Assembly: GCA_013695335.1 (NCBI GenBank)
Contig: JACDAR010000043.1
Span: 1 to 5,030 of the forward strand
From: Rubrobacter sp.
Lineage (GTDB): Bacteria; Actinomycetota; Rubrobacteria; Rubrobacterales; Rubrobacteraceae
Direction of reading: 5' to 3'
Length of the DNA stretch: 5,030 nt
A program made the translations under genes and the position numbers. Positions within the stretch are counted from its first letter, which is position 1. Each line of letters opens with the position of its first letter. Positions 1-5,011 of the stretch are shown one piece after another. Below the pieces are notes generated by a model. The model worked only from the letters and a program-made list of their open reading frames with translations. It was not told the DNA's origin and made no database searches.

Positions 1-1
1 A

Positions 2-127
2 TCGGTCCCCCGAGAGGGATTCGAGACGGACATGCTGGTGCAAACCGCCGAGCCGTACGTCGCTGCGCAAGCCAAACACCGTTCAGGTCGGGTGCTCGGC
101 ACCACCGTCCCTATCAAGCCGCTGTGA
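2..127 (+). CDS. C-terminal end of an unidentified protein (5' partial)
   Basis: One frame is open from the first bases of the window to TGA at 125-127, giving 41 residues that end in GTTVPIKPL. There is no stop before the window edge, so the gene probably starts outside. The tail, with HRSGRVLGTTVPI just before the stop, loosely recalls the C-terminus of zinc-type or quinone-oxidoreductase MDR dehydrogenases, where a short 'H...SG...GK.V' strand closes the protein. That resemblance is weak and I would not assign a function from it. In favour of a real gene are the position directly upstream of a clear intergenic stretch and a second gene on the same strand 143 bases later. Against it is the short length, since 41 open codons can occur by chance in GC-rich DNA. 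Confidence 0.4.
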   Translation, partial: SVPREGFETDMLVQTAEPYVAAQAKHRSGRVLGTTVPIKPL

Positions 128-270
128 TTCACATCGCCAATTGCAGCTGCCTTCTACCTCTCGACTCCAGCGAGCGGAGGGCAAGAGAGATTGCTCGGAA
201 TTGAGAGGTGAACTCTTAGCGTTACGACCCTGCAAACTGCTACAGGTACTCTCGACGAGAGGGAGAATCG
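128..270 (+). promoter_or_regulatory. Leader region of the sulfatase gene with Shine-Dalgarno site
   Basis: This 143-base gap holds the presumed promoter and leader of the sulfatase. A purine-rich Shine-Dalgarno run (gagggag, 259-265) lies five bases before the ATG at 271 and fixes that start. A near-perfect inverted repeat, ctctcg-a-cgagag (249-261), overlaps the upstream side of this site. The ctctcgac octamer of its left arm also occurs at 158-165. A weak sigma-70-like pair may be TTGAGA (201-206) with TACGAC (223-228), spaced 16 bases, but its -10 box is poor and I do not rely on it. Confidence 0.4.
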
Positions 271-1746
271 ATGAAACAAACGGCAGTGATGGCAGTAGCG
301 GCATTGGTCGGGCTTCTGATCTGGGCGGACTTGAGATTTGTCGTCAGCCATCAGGACAGTAGTAGCCTGGACAAGGCAATGGGCCCACGGCCCAACATAC
401 TGTTCATCCTCACCGATGACATGAAAGCCTCCGACCTGAAGTACATGCCCAACACCCAAGCACTATTGGCCGACCAGGGCGTGACCTTCACGGAGGCGTT
501 CGTCACCCGTTCGCTATGCTGCCCCTCCAGGGCGACCATTCTCAGGGGCCAGTACGCCCACAACCACAACGTCTGGACCAATGTGCCCCCAGACGGGAGC
601 TTCTGGAAATTCCACGACCAGGGACTCGAAAACTCCACCATAGCTACCTGGCTTGACGGCGCTGGCTACGACACAATCCTCATAGGCAAGTACCTGAACC
701 GCTACAGCCTGTACCGATATGGCAGTGACGCGCCGACTACCTACGTGCCGCCGGGTTGGGATCAGTGGTATGGATGGGAGGGAGTTTACAGGGACGCCAC
801 TACCAAATACATTATCAACGAGAACGGCCAGGTAGGCGCCTACTACCGCTCGGACATCCACGAAACTGATCTATACGCCCGAACCGCCGAGCGCTTCATA
901 AGGCAGACGGCCGGCGGTGCGCCATTCTTTATGTACCTCTCTCCCAACTCGCCCCACGATCCCGCTTACTACGCCCAGCGGCACGCCGACATGTACCCCG
1001 ATGCGCAATTGCCTCGGCCGCCATCGTTCGATGAGGACGACGTCTCAGGCAAGCCGGAGTGGGTGCGCAACGAGCCTCGGCTTGCCTCCACTGAGGTGAA
1101 TAAGCTTACGACTCTTTACCGGAATCGGCTGCGTGCCCTGCAAACGGTTGACGAGATGGTCGAGCGTCTGGTTCACGCCTTGAGGGACACGGGGGAGCTC
1201 AGCAACACCTACCTGGTTTTCGCCTCCGACAATGGCGTCCACCTCGGCGAACACCGCCTACAGGGGAAGGGAACAGCCTACGAGGAAGCGGTTCATGTCC
1301 CCCTTCTGGTCCGCGGACCTGGCGTACCCAAAGGAGCGACGCGTTCTCAGCTGGTGCTAAACAACGACCTGGCGCCCACCTTTGCCGACCTGAATGGCGT
1401 CCAAGTGCCTTCCTTCGTGGATGGACGCTCGTTCAAGCCGCTATTGAGGGCAAACCCGCCGGTCTCGTGGAGGAGCGCCTTCCTGATCGAGCACCGGCGC
1501 TCTGCTGAGGACGCAGACATACTAACCATACCTGACTATAACGCGGTGAGAACATCTAGGTACCTCTACGTCGAGTACCCGACAACCGGCGAGAAGGAGC
1601 TCTATGACCTTGGAGCTGACCCCTACGAGCTAACCAACCTCTACGCGGGCACGTCACCACAGTTGCTGGGCGATCTCCAGGCGACGCTGGACGAACTCAA
1701 GAGTTGCGCAGGGGAGGCATGCAAGACGGCCGAAAACGGATTGTAG
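271..1746 (+). CDS. Type I sulfatase, N-acetylglucosamine-6-sulfatase-like, secreted or membrane-tethered
   Basis: A 491-residue formylglycine-dependent arylsulfatase that hydrolyses sulfate esters. An N-terminal hydrophobic stretch (about residues 5-19) without a lipobox cysteine suggests a signal peptide or uncleaved anchor, so it acts outside the membrane. The sulfatase fold starts at PNILFILTDD (41-50), whose D49 and D50 should bind calcium. The active-site motif CCPSRATILRG (83-93) makes C83 the residue converted to formylglycine. GKYLNRY follows with K140, then SPNSPHD (224-230), then SDNG (319-322) with calcium ligands D320 and N321, then K333 in GKGT. The match to human GNS is unusually close: LCCPSRA, GKYLN, TGELSNTY, VPLLVRGPG, and a closing Cys pair (C479, C484) like LQSCSGPTC. 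The substrate is therefore plausibly a 6-sulfated glucosamine glycan, but other sulfated sugars are possible. C83 needs a formylglycine-generating enzyme, which is not in this window. At least six Ile codons are ATA (codons 43, 124, 138, 210, 417, 420), which hints at a foreign origin. Confidence 0.93.
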   Translation: MKQTAVMAVAALVGLLIWADLRFVVSHQDSSSLDKAMGPRPNILFILTDDMKASDLKYMPNTQALLADQGVTFTEAFVTRSLCCPSRATILRGQYAHNHNVWTNVPPDGSFWKFHDQGLENSTIATWLDGAGYDTILIGKYLNRYSLYRYGSDAPTTYVPPGWDQWYGWEGVYRDATTKYIINENGQVGAYYRSDIHETDLYARTAERFIRQTAGGAPFFMYLSPNSPHDPAYYAQRHADMYPDAQLPRPPSFDEDDVSGKPEWVRNEPRLASTEVNKLTTLYRNRLRALQTVDEMVERLVHALRDTGELSNTYLVFASDNGVHLGEHRLQGKGTAYEEAVHVPLLVRGPGVPKGATRSQLVLNNDLAPTFADLNGVQVPSFVDGRSFKPLLRANPPVSWRSAFLIEHRRSAEDADILTIPDYNAVRTSRYLYVEYPTTGEKELYDLGADPYELTNLYAGTSPQLLGDLQATLDELKSCAGEACKTAENGL

Positions 1747-1840
1747 TTACGTCCATGCACTACGGTGCTGTCACGGAGGCTGGTTTCAACAAGGGATTCG
1801 GTGTCGGATCAAAGTATCGGGCGGTTTGGCAGGAGGAGGC

Positions 1841-2233
1841 ATGAAGTATTACAGTGGGCTAGCGCCCCAGGAATGTATGCATGCGGCTGAGGTATTTTTG
1901 CTGGAGCGTGGGGCCTCGATCAAGGGACGAACGCCCGAGTCCGTAACCTTCACTCGCCTCGTCCCCCCTTCCTTCGACGAGTGGGTAGCAATGTGTATCA
2001 CAAATCTGGTCGTCCCCGGCCTCGGAACGATCTGGGCCATCGCCAGGATCGTACTTATATTCATGTATCCAGCTGAGGCGAGGATCATTGCCCGTCAAGT
2101 CGAAGGGAGAACGCTTGTCTCGATAGACGGTAGGCGCGGGAATCTCTGCGGCGATTTGGAAGTGTGGGCGAAAATGGACCGTGCCCGGAAGAGCGCGGTC
2201 CGTAACCTGGAGATGAAAAAACCGCAGGAATAG
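1841..2233 (+). CDS. Small predicted membrane protein of unknown function
   Basis: A 130-residue protein I do not recognise. A strong Shine-Dalgarno run (aggaggagg, 1831-1839) points to the ATG at 1841; the in-frame TTG at 1826 lies upstream of that site and is unlikely to be used. Residues 1-45 look like a small soluble alpha/beta piece: KYYSGLAP, a helix with HAAEVFLLERG, then strands around SIKGRTPESVTFTR. Residues 49-77 are strongly hydrophobic (WVAMCITNL then a PGLG turn then AIARIVLIFMY), fitting one long or two short membrane segments. Residues 82-110 return to a strand-rich soluble segment ending in a helix (GDLEVWAKMD), and the tail is basic (RARKSAVRNLEMKK). The membrane unit thus sits inside one small domain. 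The gene begins 94 bases after the sulfatase on the same strand, so co-transcription is possible but functional linkage is unproven. Confidence 0.75.
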   Translation: MKYYSGLAPQECMHAAEVFLLERGASIKGRTPESVTFTRLVPPSFDEWVAMCITNLVVPGLGTIWAIARIVLIFMYPAEARIIARQVEGRTLVSIDGRRGNLCGDLEVWAKMDRARKSAVRNLEMKKPQE

Positions 2234-2454
2234 AAGTGTAATTAGGCTCAAAGCGACGTCACGAACTGGCACGCTGGCCCGAACACCCGGACTAGATGAA
2301 GTAGGTAGCAATAAGGACACTAAACTCTATCCTTTTGCTTCTGAACAGCATACTGCGTCAAGTGCCATTTATAGTGTTTCTCGAAACAACTGATCTACCA
2401 CTCTGTGGCCCCTCGCAAGAGCGACGTTCGGTTGCCGAAAAAGATGCACAAAGT

Positions 2455-2491
2455 GGCGGTTTTCAAGAGATTAGCCTCCTTGAAAATTGCC
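2455..2491 (+). repeat. Long imperfect inverted repeat (13-bp stem, 11-nt loop)
   Basis: Arm 2455-2467 (ggcggttttcaag) pairs along its whole length with arm 2479-2491 (cttgaaaattgcc) if two G-U pairs are allowed (2458 with 2488, 2459 with 2487). In rightward RNA the stem is continuous. In leftward RNA the same two positions become A-C mismatches. The structure therefore fits a rightward transcript better. No T-run follows either end, so it is not a classic intrinsic terminator. It could be an mRNA 3'-end stabiliser, part of a small RNA, or a remnant of a mobile element. Confidence 0.5.
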
Positions 2492-2498
2492 GTAGTAC

Positions 2499-2520
2499 CC
2501 GCTTATCTAAGCGGCTTTCT
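2499..2520 (+). terminator. Possible rho-independent terminator for the rightward genes
   Basis: ccgctta and taagcgg (2499-2505 and 2508-2514) form a perfect stem that closes as six pairs over a four-base loop. It is followed rightward by ctttct, a short imperfect U-rich tail. It ends five bases before the 3' end of tRNA-Val, so it would stop rightward transcripts before they ran antisense through the tRNAs. Read leftward there is no T-run directly after the stem. The weak tail keeps confidence low; it might instead be a structure in the tRNA-Val trailer. Confidence 0.35.
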
Positions 2521-2524
2521 CAAG

Positions 2525-2596
2525 TGGGCGATGCTGGGTTCGAACCAGCGACCCCCTCCTTGTAAGGGAGGTGCTCTACCCCTGAGCTAATCGCCC
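2525..2596 (-). tRNA. tRNA-Val (anticodon TAC)
   Basis: Read on the minus strand this gives a 72-base cloverleaf. The acceptor GGGCGAT (2590-2596) pairs with ATCGCCC (2526-2532), and the discriminator is A. The D arm is GCTC...GAGC. The anticodon stem CCTCC/GGAGG encloses loop CTTACAA, placing TAC at 2562-2564. The T arm is GCTGG-TTCGAAC-CCAGC. CCA is not encoded, since CTT follows the discriminator, so it must be added enzymatically. It is the last tRNA of a Lys-Glu-Val cluster and begins 31 bases after tRNA-Glu. It reads GUA and probably the other GUN codons through modification of the wobble U. Confidence 0.97.
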
Positions 2597-2605
2597 GTTC
2601 TTCGG

Positions 2606-2624
2606 GGTCTCCCTGCGGGAAACC
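2606..2624 (-). other. Spacer hairpin between tRNA-Glu and tRNA-Val
   Basis: Read leftward the spacer contains GGTTTCCC-GCA-GGGAGACC, an eight-pair stem with one U-G pair and a three-base loop. In the opposite direction that pair becomes a C-A mismatch, so the structure fits the tRNA transcript. It may guide cleavage of the precursor between the two tRNAs. Confidence 0.4.
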
Positions 2625-2627
2625 CTG

Positions 2628-2700
2628 TGCCCCCAACGGGATTCGAACCCGTGCCGCCGCCTTGAAAGGGCGGTGTCCTGGGCCTCTAGACGATGGGGGC
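2628..2700 (-). tRNA. tRNA-Glu (anticodon TTC)
   Basis: A 73-base cloverleaf on the minus strand. The acceptor GCCCCCA (2694-2700) pairs with TGGGGGC (2629-2635), with discriminator A at 2628. The anticodon stem CCGCC/GGCGG encloses loop CTTTCAA, placing TTC at 2664-2666. The T arm is ACGGG-TTCGAAT-CCCGT. The D region CGTCTAGAGGCCCAGGAC is the form usual for bacterial tRNA-Glu. CCA is not encoded; CAG follows the discriminator. It is the middle member of the Lys-Glu-Val cluster, starting 20 bases after tRNA-Lys. Confidence 0.97.
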
Positions 2701-2703
2701 AAT

Positions 2704-2717
2704 GCCCTCTTCCGGGC
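2704..2717 (-). other. Spacer hairpin between tRNA-Lys and tRNA-Glu
   Basis: The 20-base spacer can form GCCC-GGAAGA-GGGC when read leftward, a four-pair GC stem with a six-base loop. Like the hairpin in the next spacer, it could mark a processing point in a shared tRNA precursor. The stem is short and could be chance in GC-rich DNA. Confidence 0.3.
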
Positions 2718-2720
2718 TCG

Positions 2721-2792
2721 TGAGCCGGGAAGGGATCGAACCTTCGACACGAGGATTAAAAGTCCCCTGCTCTGCCACTTAGCTACCGGCCC
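2721..2792 (-). tRNA. tRNA-Lys (anticodon TTT)
   Basis: A 72-base cloverleaf on the minus strand. The acceptor GGGCCGG (2786-2792) pairs with CCGGCTC (2722-2728), including one G-U at the second pair, with discriminator A at 2721. The anticodon stem GGGGA/TCCTC (one G-U) encloses loop CTTTTAA, placing TTT at 2758-2760. The T arm is GAAGG-TTCGATC-CCTTC. The D stem has a non-Watson-Crick A-G at its last pair, which is tolerated in many tRNAs. CCA is not encoded; CGA follows the discriminator. It is the first gene of the Lys-Glu-Val cluster and lies 120 bases downstream of the purH stop codon. Confidence 0.96.
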
Positions 2793-2803
2793 GTGTCCGG
2801 GGG

Positions 2804-2852
2804 AGTTTACCAGATCAGGCTTCCGGTTAACCGGTTTACCAGATAACCGGTT
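2804..2852 (-). promoter_or_regulatory. Possible tRNA-cluster promoter or operator with repeats
   Basis: Upstream of tRNA-Lys (read leftward) TAAACT at 2804-2809 resembles a -10 box and sits 11 bases before the tRNA 5' end. No good TTGACA-like -35 is seen at the right spacing. The segment is dense in repeats: gtttaccagat occurs at 2805-2815 and 2834-2844, the perfect palindrome ccggttaaccgg is at 2823-2834, and aaccggtt occurs at 2829-2836 and 2845-2852. These could be operator sites or parts of a terminator-like fold (ccggtta 2823-2829 with taaccgg 2844-2850). The repeats are certain; the promoter reading is tentative. Confidence 0.35.
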
Positions 2853-2912
2853 GACGAGAGCGTTCGCGGTAGAGAGTGAAGCGTAGGGTTTTCTCGGCAC
2901 GCTCACGCTCTC

Positions 2913-4433
2913 TCAATGCAGGAAGTGCCGCCTTCCAGTGAAGACCATCGCCACGCCCAGTCTGTCTGCCGCCTCGATCACCTCTTCGTCCCGTTTCGAT
3001 CCGCCCGGCTGTATGACGGCAGAGACACCCGCCTCCGCCAGGGCCTCCACACCGTCAGCGAATGGGAAGAACGCGTCGCTGGCGGCAGATGCTCCGCGTA
3101 CGCGATCCCGCGCTTTCTTCACCGCGATCTCCGAGGACTCGACCCGGCTCATCTGTCCAGCCCCGACACCGACCGTGGCGCCATCCTGTACGAGCACGAT
3201 GGCGTTGCTCTTCACGTTCCGGGCCACGCGCCACGCGAAGAGCAGGTCGGACATCTGATCCCCACCTGGCTCCTTCTGCGTGACGACCCGGTAGTCGGCA
3301 TCGTCCTCCGTGTAATCCTCATCCTGAAGCAGAAGTCCGCCCGTCACCTGCCTGGCTGATAGTTCTTGTTGTAGCAACGGACCAGCTTCGAGCAGGATCA
3401 TGTTCGGCTTCGATGCGAAGATTTCAAGGGCTTCTGATGTAAAACTCGGAGAGATCAGAACTTCCGTGAAGACCTTGGATATCTCCCGCGCCAACCCTCC
3501 ATCCACCTCCCCACCGAGCGCGACGATCCCCCCGAATGCCGATACCGGATCGGAAGCAAAGGCTTTCGAGTAGGCATCTGACAGCGTCTCCCCCACCGCA
3601 GCCCCGCACGGGTTGGCGTGCTTGAAGATCACAGCCGCCTGTCCGTCCCCGAAACCCACGAGATCAGCGAGGAGCGTTCTGGCGGCGTTCAGGTCGCCCA
3701 GGTTGTTGAAAGAGAGATCCTTGCCCTGCAACTTCTCCACACCCGAGAGCAGATGCTCTCCCCCTGCCCGCGCGTAGTATGCGGCCCGCTGGTGCGGGTT
3801 CTCGCCATACCGAAGCGGCAGCGCCTTCTCGTATCGAAGTGTGAGGTTCTCGGGGAAATTTTCTTCATCCGCTTCGGATTCTTCGTCTTCCATCCATTCT
3901 GAGATGGCTGCATCGTACTCTGCGGTGCGCCGGAAGGCTGCGAGGGCGAGACGGCGGCGGGTCTTTTCCGAGAGGGTTCCCTCCCGCTTCAATTTATCCA
4001 GGATGGCCGGATAATCTTCCGGGTCAGTCAAGATCCCGACGTGGGCGTGGTTTTTGGCGGCAGCCCTCACCATCGCCGGTCCCCCAACGTCTATCATCTC
4101 GATGGAGGGGTTCGAAGCGAACGGGTACAGGTTGCTCACGACGAGGTCTATCGGCTCGATGCCGTAATGCTCCATCTCATCCAGATGTTCGGGAACGTCC
4201 CGATCAGCGAGGATGCCACCGTGGACTTTGGGGTGGAGGGTGACGACCCTGTGACCGAGGATGGCTGGGAATCCCGTGAAATCAGCGGTTTCAGTGACGG
4301 TGAGGCCGGCGTCGCGCAGGGCTGCCGCCGTGCCACCGCTTGAGAGGAGGTCCCAGCCCATCCCGGCAAGCTCCGTGGCGAAATCCACGATCCCACCCTT
4401 GTCGTAGACGGAGATGAGCGCCCGTCCGCTCAT
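2913..4433 (-). CDS. purH: Bifunctional AICAR formyltransferase / IMP cyclohydrolase
   Basis: PurH carries out the last two steps of de novo IMP synthesis in the cytoplasm: formyl transfer from 10-formyl-THF to AICAR, then ring closure of FAICAR. The 506 residues are close to the usual length (about 510-530). The N-terminal cyclohydrolase domain (about 1-150) shows ALISVYDKGGIV (5-16), LSSGGTA (30-36), TLHPKVHGGIL (65-75), NLYPF (101-105) and DVGGPAMVRAAAKNHA (115-130). An acidic linker (181-191) leads to the transformylase domain, with LRYGENPHQ (207-215), KHANPCG (271-277, catalytic K271-H272), GVGAGQMSR (422-430), SDAFFPFADGVE (452-463) and a terminal HFLH. One oddity is RVVTLHP where almost all relatives have RVKTLHP, so V64 replaces a conserved lysine. 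Its ATG overlaps the purN stop by four bases (ATGA), indicating translational coupling. No terminator is obvious downstream. Confidence 0.97.
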   Translation of the reverse strand: MSGRALISVYDKGGIVDFATELAGMGWDLLSSGGTAAALRDAGLTVTETADFTGFPAILGHRVVTLHPKVHGGILADRDVPEHLDEMEHYGIEPIDLVVSNLYPFASNPSIEMIDVGGPAMVRAAAKNHAHVGILTDPEDYPAILDKLKREGTLSEKTRRRLALAAFRRTAEYDAAISEWMEDEESEADEENFPENLTLRYEKALPLRYGENPHQRAAYYARAGGEHLLSGVEKLQGKDLSFNNLGDLNAARTLLADLVGFGDGQAAVIFKHANPCGAAVGETLSDAYSKAFASDPVSAFGGIVALGGEVDGGLAREISKVFTEVLISPSFTSEALEIFASKPNMILLEAGPLLQQELSARQVTGGLLLQDEDYTEDDADYRVVTQKEPGGDQMSDLLFAWRVARNVKSNAIVLVQDGATVGVGAGQMSRVESSEIAVKKARDRVRGASAASDAFFPFADGVEALAEAGVSAVIQPGGSKRDEEVIEAADRLGVAMVFTGRRHFLH

Positions 4434-5011
4434 ACCCCCGTCCTTCCGAGGAAGTGATCCGCGACCGCCCCGACGAGCAGTCTGTGCTCCACGGGATGCA
4501 GCCGCTCGAACACAGAATCCTCCGTATCTTCCGGCAGGATGGGCACCCGCTCCTGGGCGACAACGGGTCCCGCGTCTACCTCCTCGACCATGTAATGCAC
4601 CGAAACTCCAGTCTCTTCGACCCCAGCCTCCAGCGCCTGACGAACCGCATGGAGCCCCCGGAAGTCCGGGAGCAGCGAGGGATGTACGTTCAGTATCTCG
4701 GGGAACCTTTCGAGGAAAGCCGACGAAAGCACCCGCATGTATCCGGCCCCGACCACGAGCGACACATCGTGGGCAGCGACCCTCCCAGCCAGCTCCCGGT
4801 CGAAGTCCTCGCGGGTATCGAAGCCCGCAGGGTCCACGTGCTCAACCGGCAACCCGGCCTTTCGCGCCCGCTCGAAAGCGAACGCGTCCTTTCTGTCACC
4901 AGCTACCACGGCGACGTGACCTGGGTAAGCATCCAGCAACGCCTGCAAGTTCGTCCCTGACCCCGATGCGAGCACGGCAAAGCGGGCATCCTCGGGCAGC
5001 CGCTCAGGCAA
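4430..5011 (-). CDS. purN: Phosphoribosylglycinamide formyltransferase (GART)
   Basis: PurN transfers a formyl group from 10-formyl-THF to GAR, the third step of purine synthesis. The 193 residues cover the whole family core. SGSGTNLQ (16-23) is the phosphate-binding loop, VVGAGYMRVLS (86-96) leads to the folate site, and the catalytic triad is present as N108 and H110 in NVHPSLLP and D146 in VEEVDAGP. The best start is TTG at 5009-5011, preceded by a GGGAG Shine-Dalgarno site six bases upstream (minus strand). No ATG or GTG precedes it in frame within the window, although that frame stays open to the edge, so a start beyond the window cannot be excluded. The first codons overlap the last codons of the upstream gene, and the stop overlaps the purH start. 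This is a tightly packed pur operon. Confidence 0.95.
   Translation of the reverse strand: MPERLPEDARFAVLASGSGTNLQALLDAYPGHVAVVAGDRKDAFAFERARKAGLPVEHVDPAGFDTREDFDRELAGRVAAHDVSLVVGAGYMRVLSSAFLERFPEILNVHPSLLPDFRGLHAVRQALEAGVEETGVSVHYMVEEVDAGPVVAQERVPILPEDTEDSVFERLHPVEHRLLVGAVADHFLGRTGV

Larger units (their letters stand above)
2234..2524. other. Convergent intergenic region, AT-richer, with several inverted repeats
   Basis: This 291-base gap separates the rightward small membrane protein from the leftward tRNA cluster. I see no credible gene: the open frames that run through its right part continue into the antisense strand of tRNA-Val. It is visibly richer in A and T than the flanking genes. 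The right third holds three inverted repeats: ttcgg-ttg-ccgaa (2427-2439), a 13-bp stem (2455-2467 with 2479-2491), and ccgctta-tc-taagcgg (2499-2514). The left part (2234-2420) shows no structure I can defend; TATAGT at 2370-2375 resembles a -10 box but has no matching -35. Confidence 0.6.

Noticed and set aside
1826..1840. Longer start (TTG at 1826) for the small membrane protein
   Set aside because: The aggaggagg ribosome site lies between this TTG and the ATG at 1841, so the ATG is the natural start.
2370..2375. TATAGT as a rightward promoter in the convergent gap
   Set aside because: No -35-like hexamer lies at 16-18 bases upstream, and no credible gene follows on that strand.
2427..2439. 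ttcgg-ttg-ccgaa hairpin as a terminator
   Set aside because: Read rightward it is followed by A residues, and read leftward the T-run comes before the stem, so neither direction fits an intrinsic terminator.
2335..2906. Open frames crossing the tRNA genes, including peptides such as VGDAGFEPATPSL and LGSNQRPPPCK
   Set aside because: These are readings through tRNA-Val, tRNA-Glu or tRNA-Lys, on either strand. Such peptides are a well-known annotation artefact, and the cloverleaf structures explain the sequence fully.
2793..2912. Repeats upstream of the tRNAs as a CRISPR array
   Set aside because: Only two copies of an 11-base repeat are present, with a palindromic, non-unique spacer between them and no cas genes nearby.
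2916..3359. Plus-strand open frames opposite purH
   Set aside because: They are shadows of the intact purH coding frame with no recognisable motifs.
4454..4960. Long plus-strand open frame opposite purN
   Set aside because: It is antisense to a complete PurN with all catalytic motifs. Open antisense frames are common in GC-rich genes, and no family was recognised in it.
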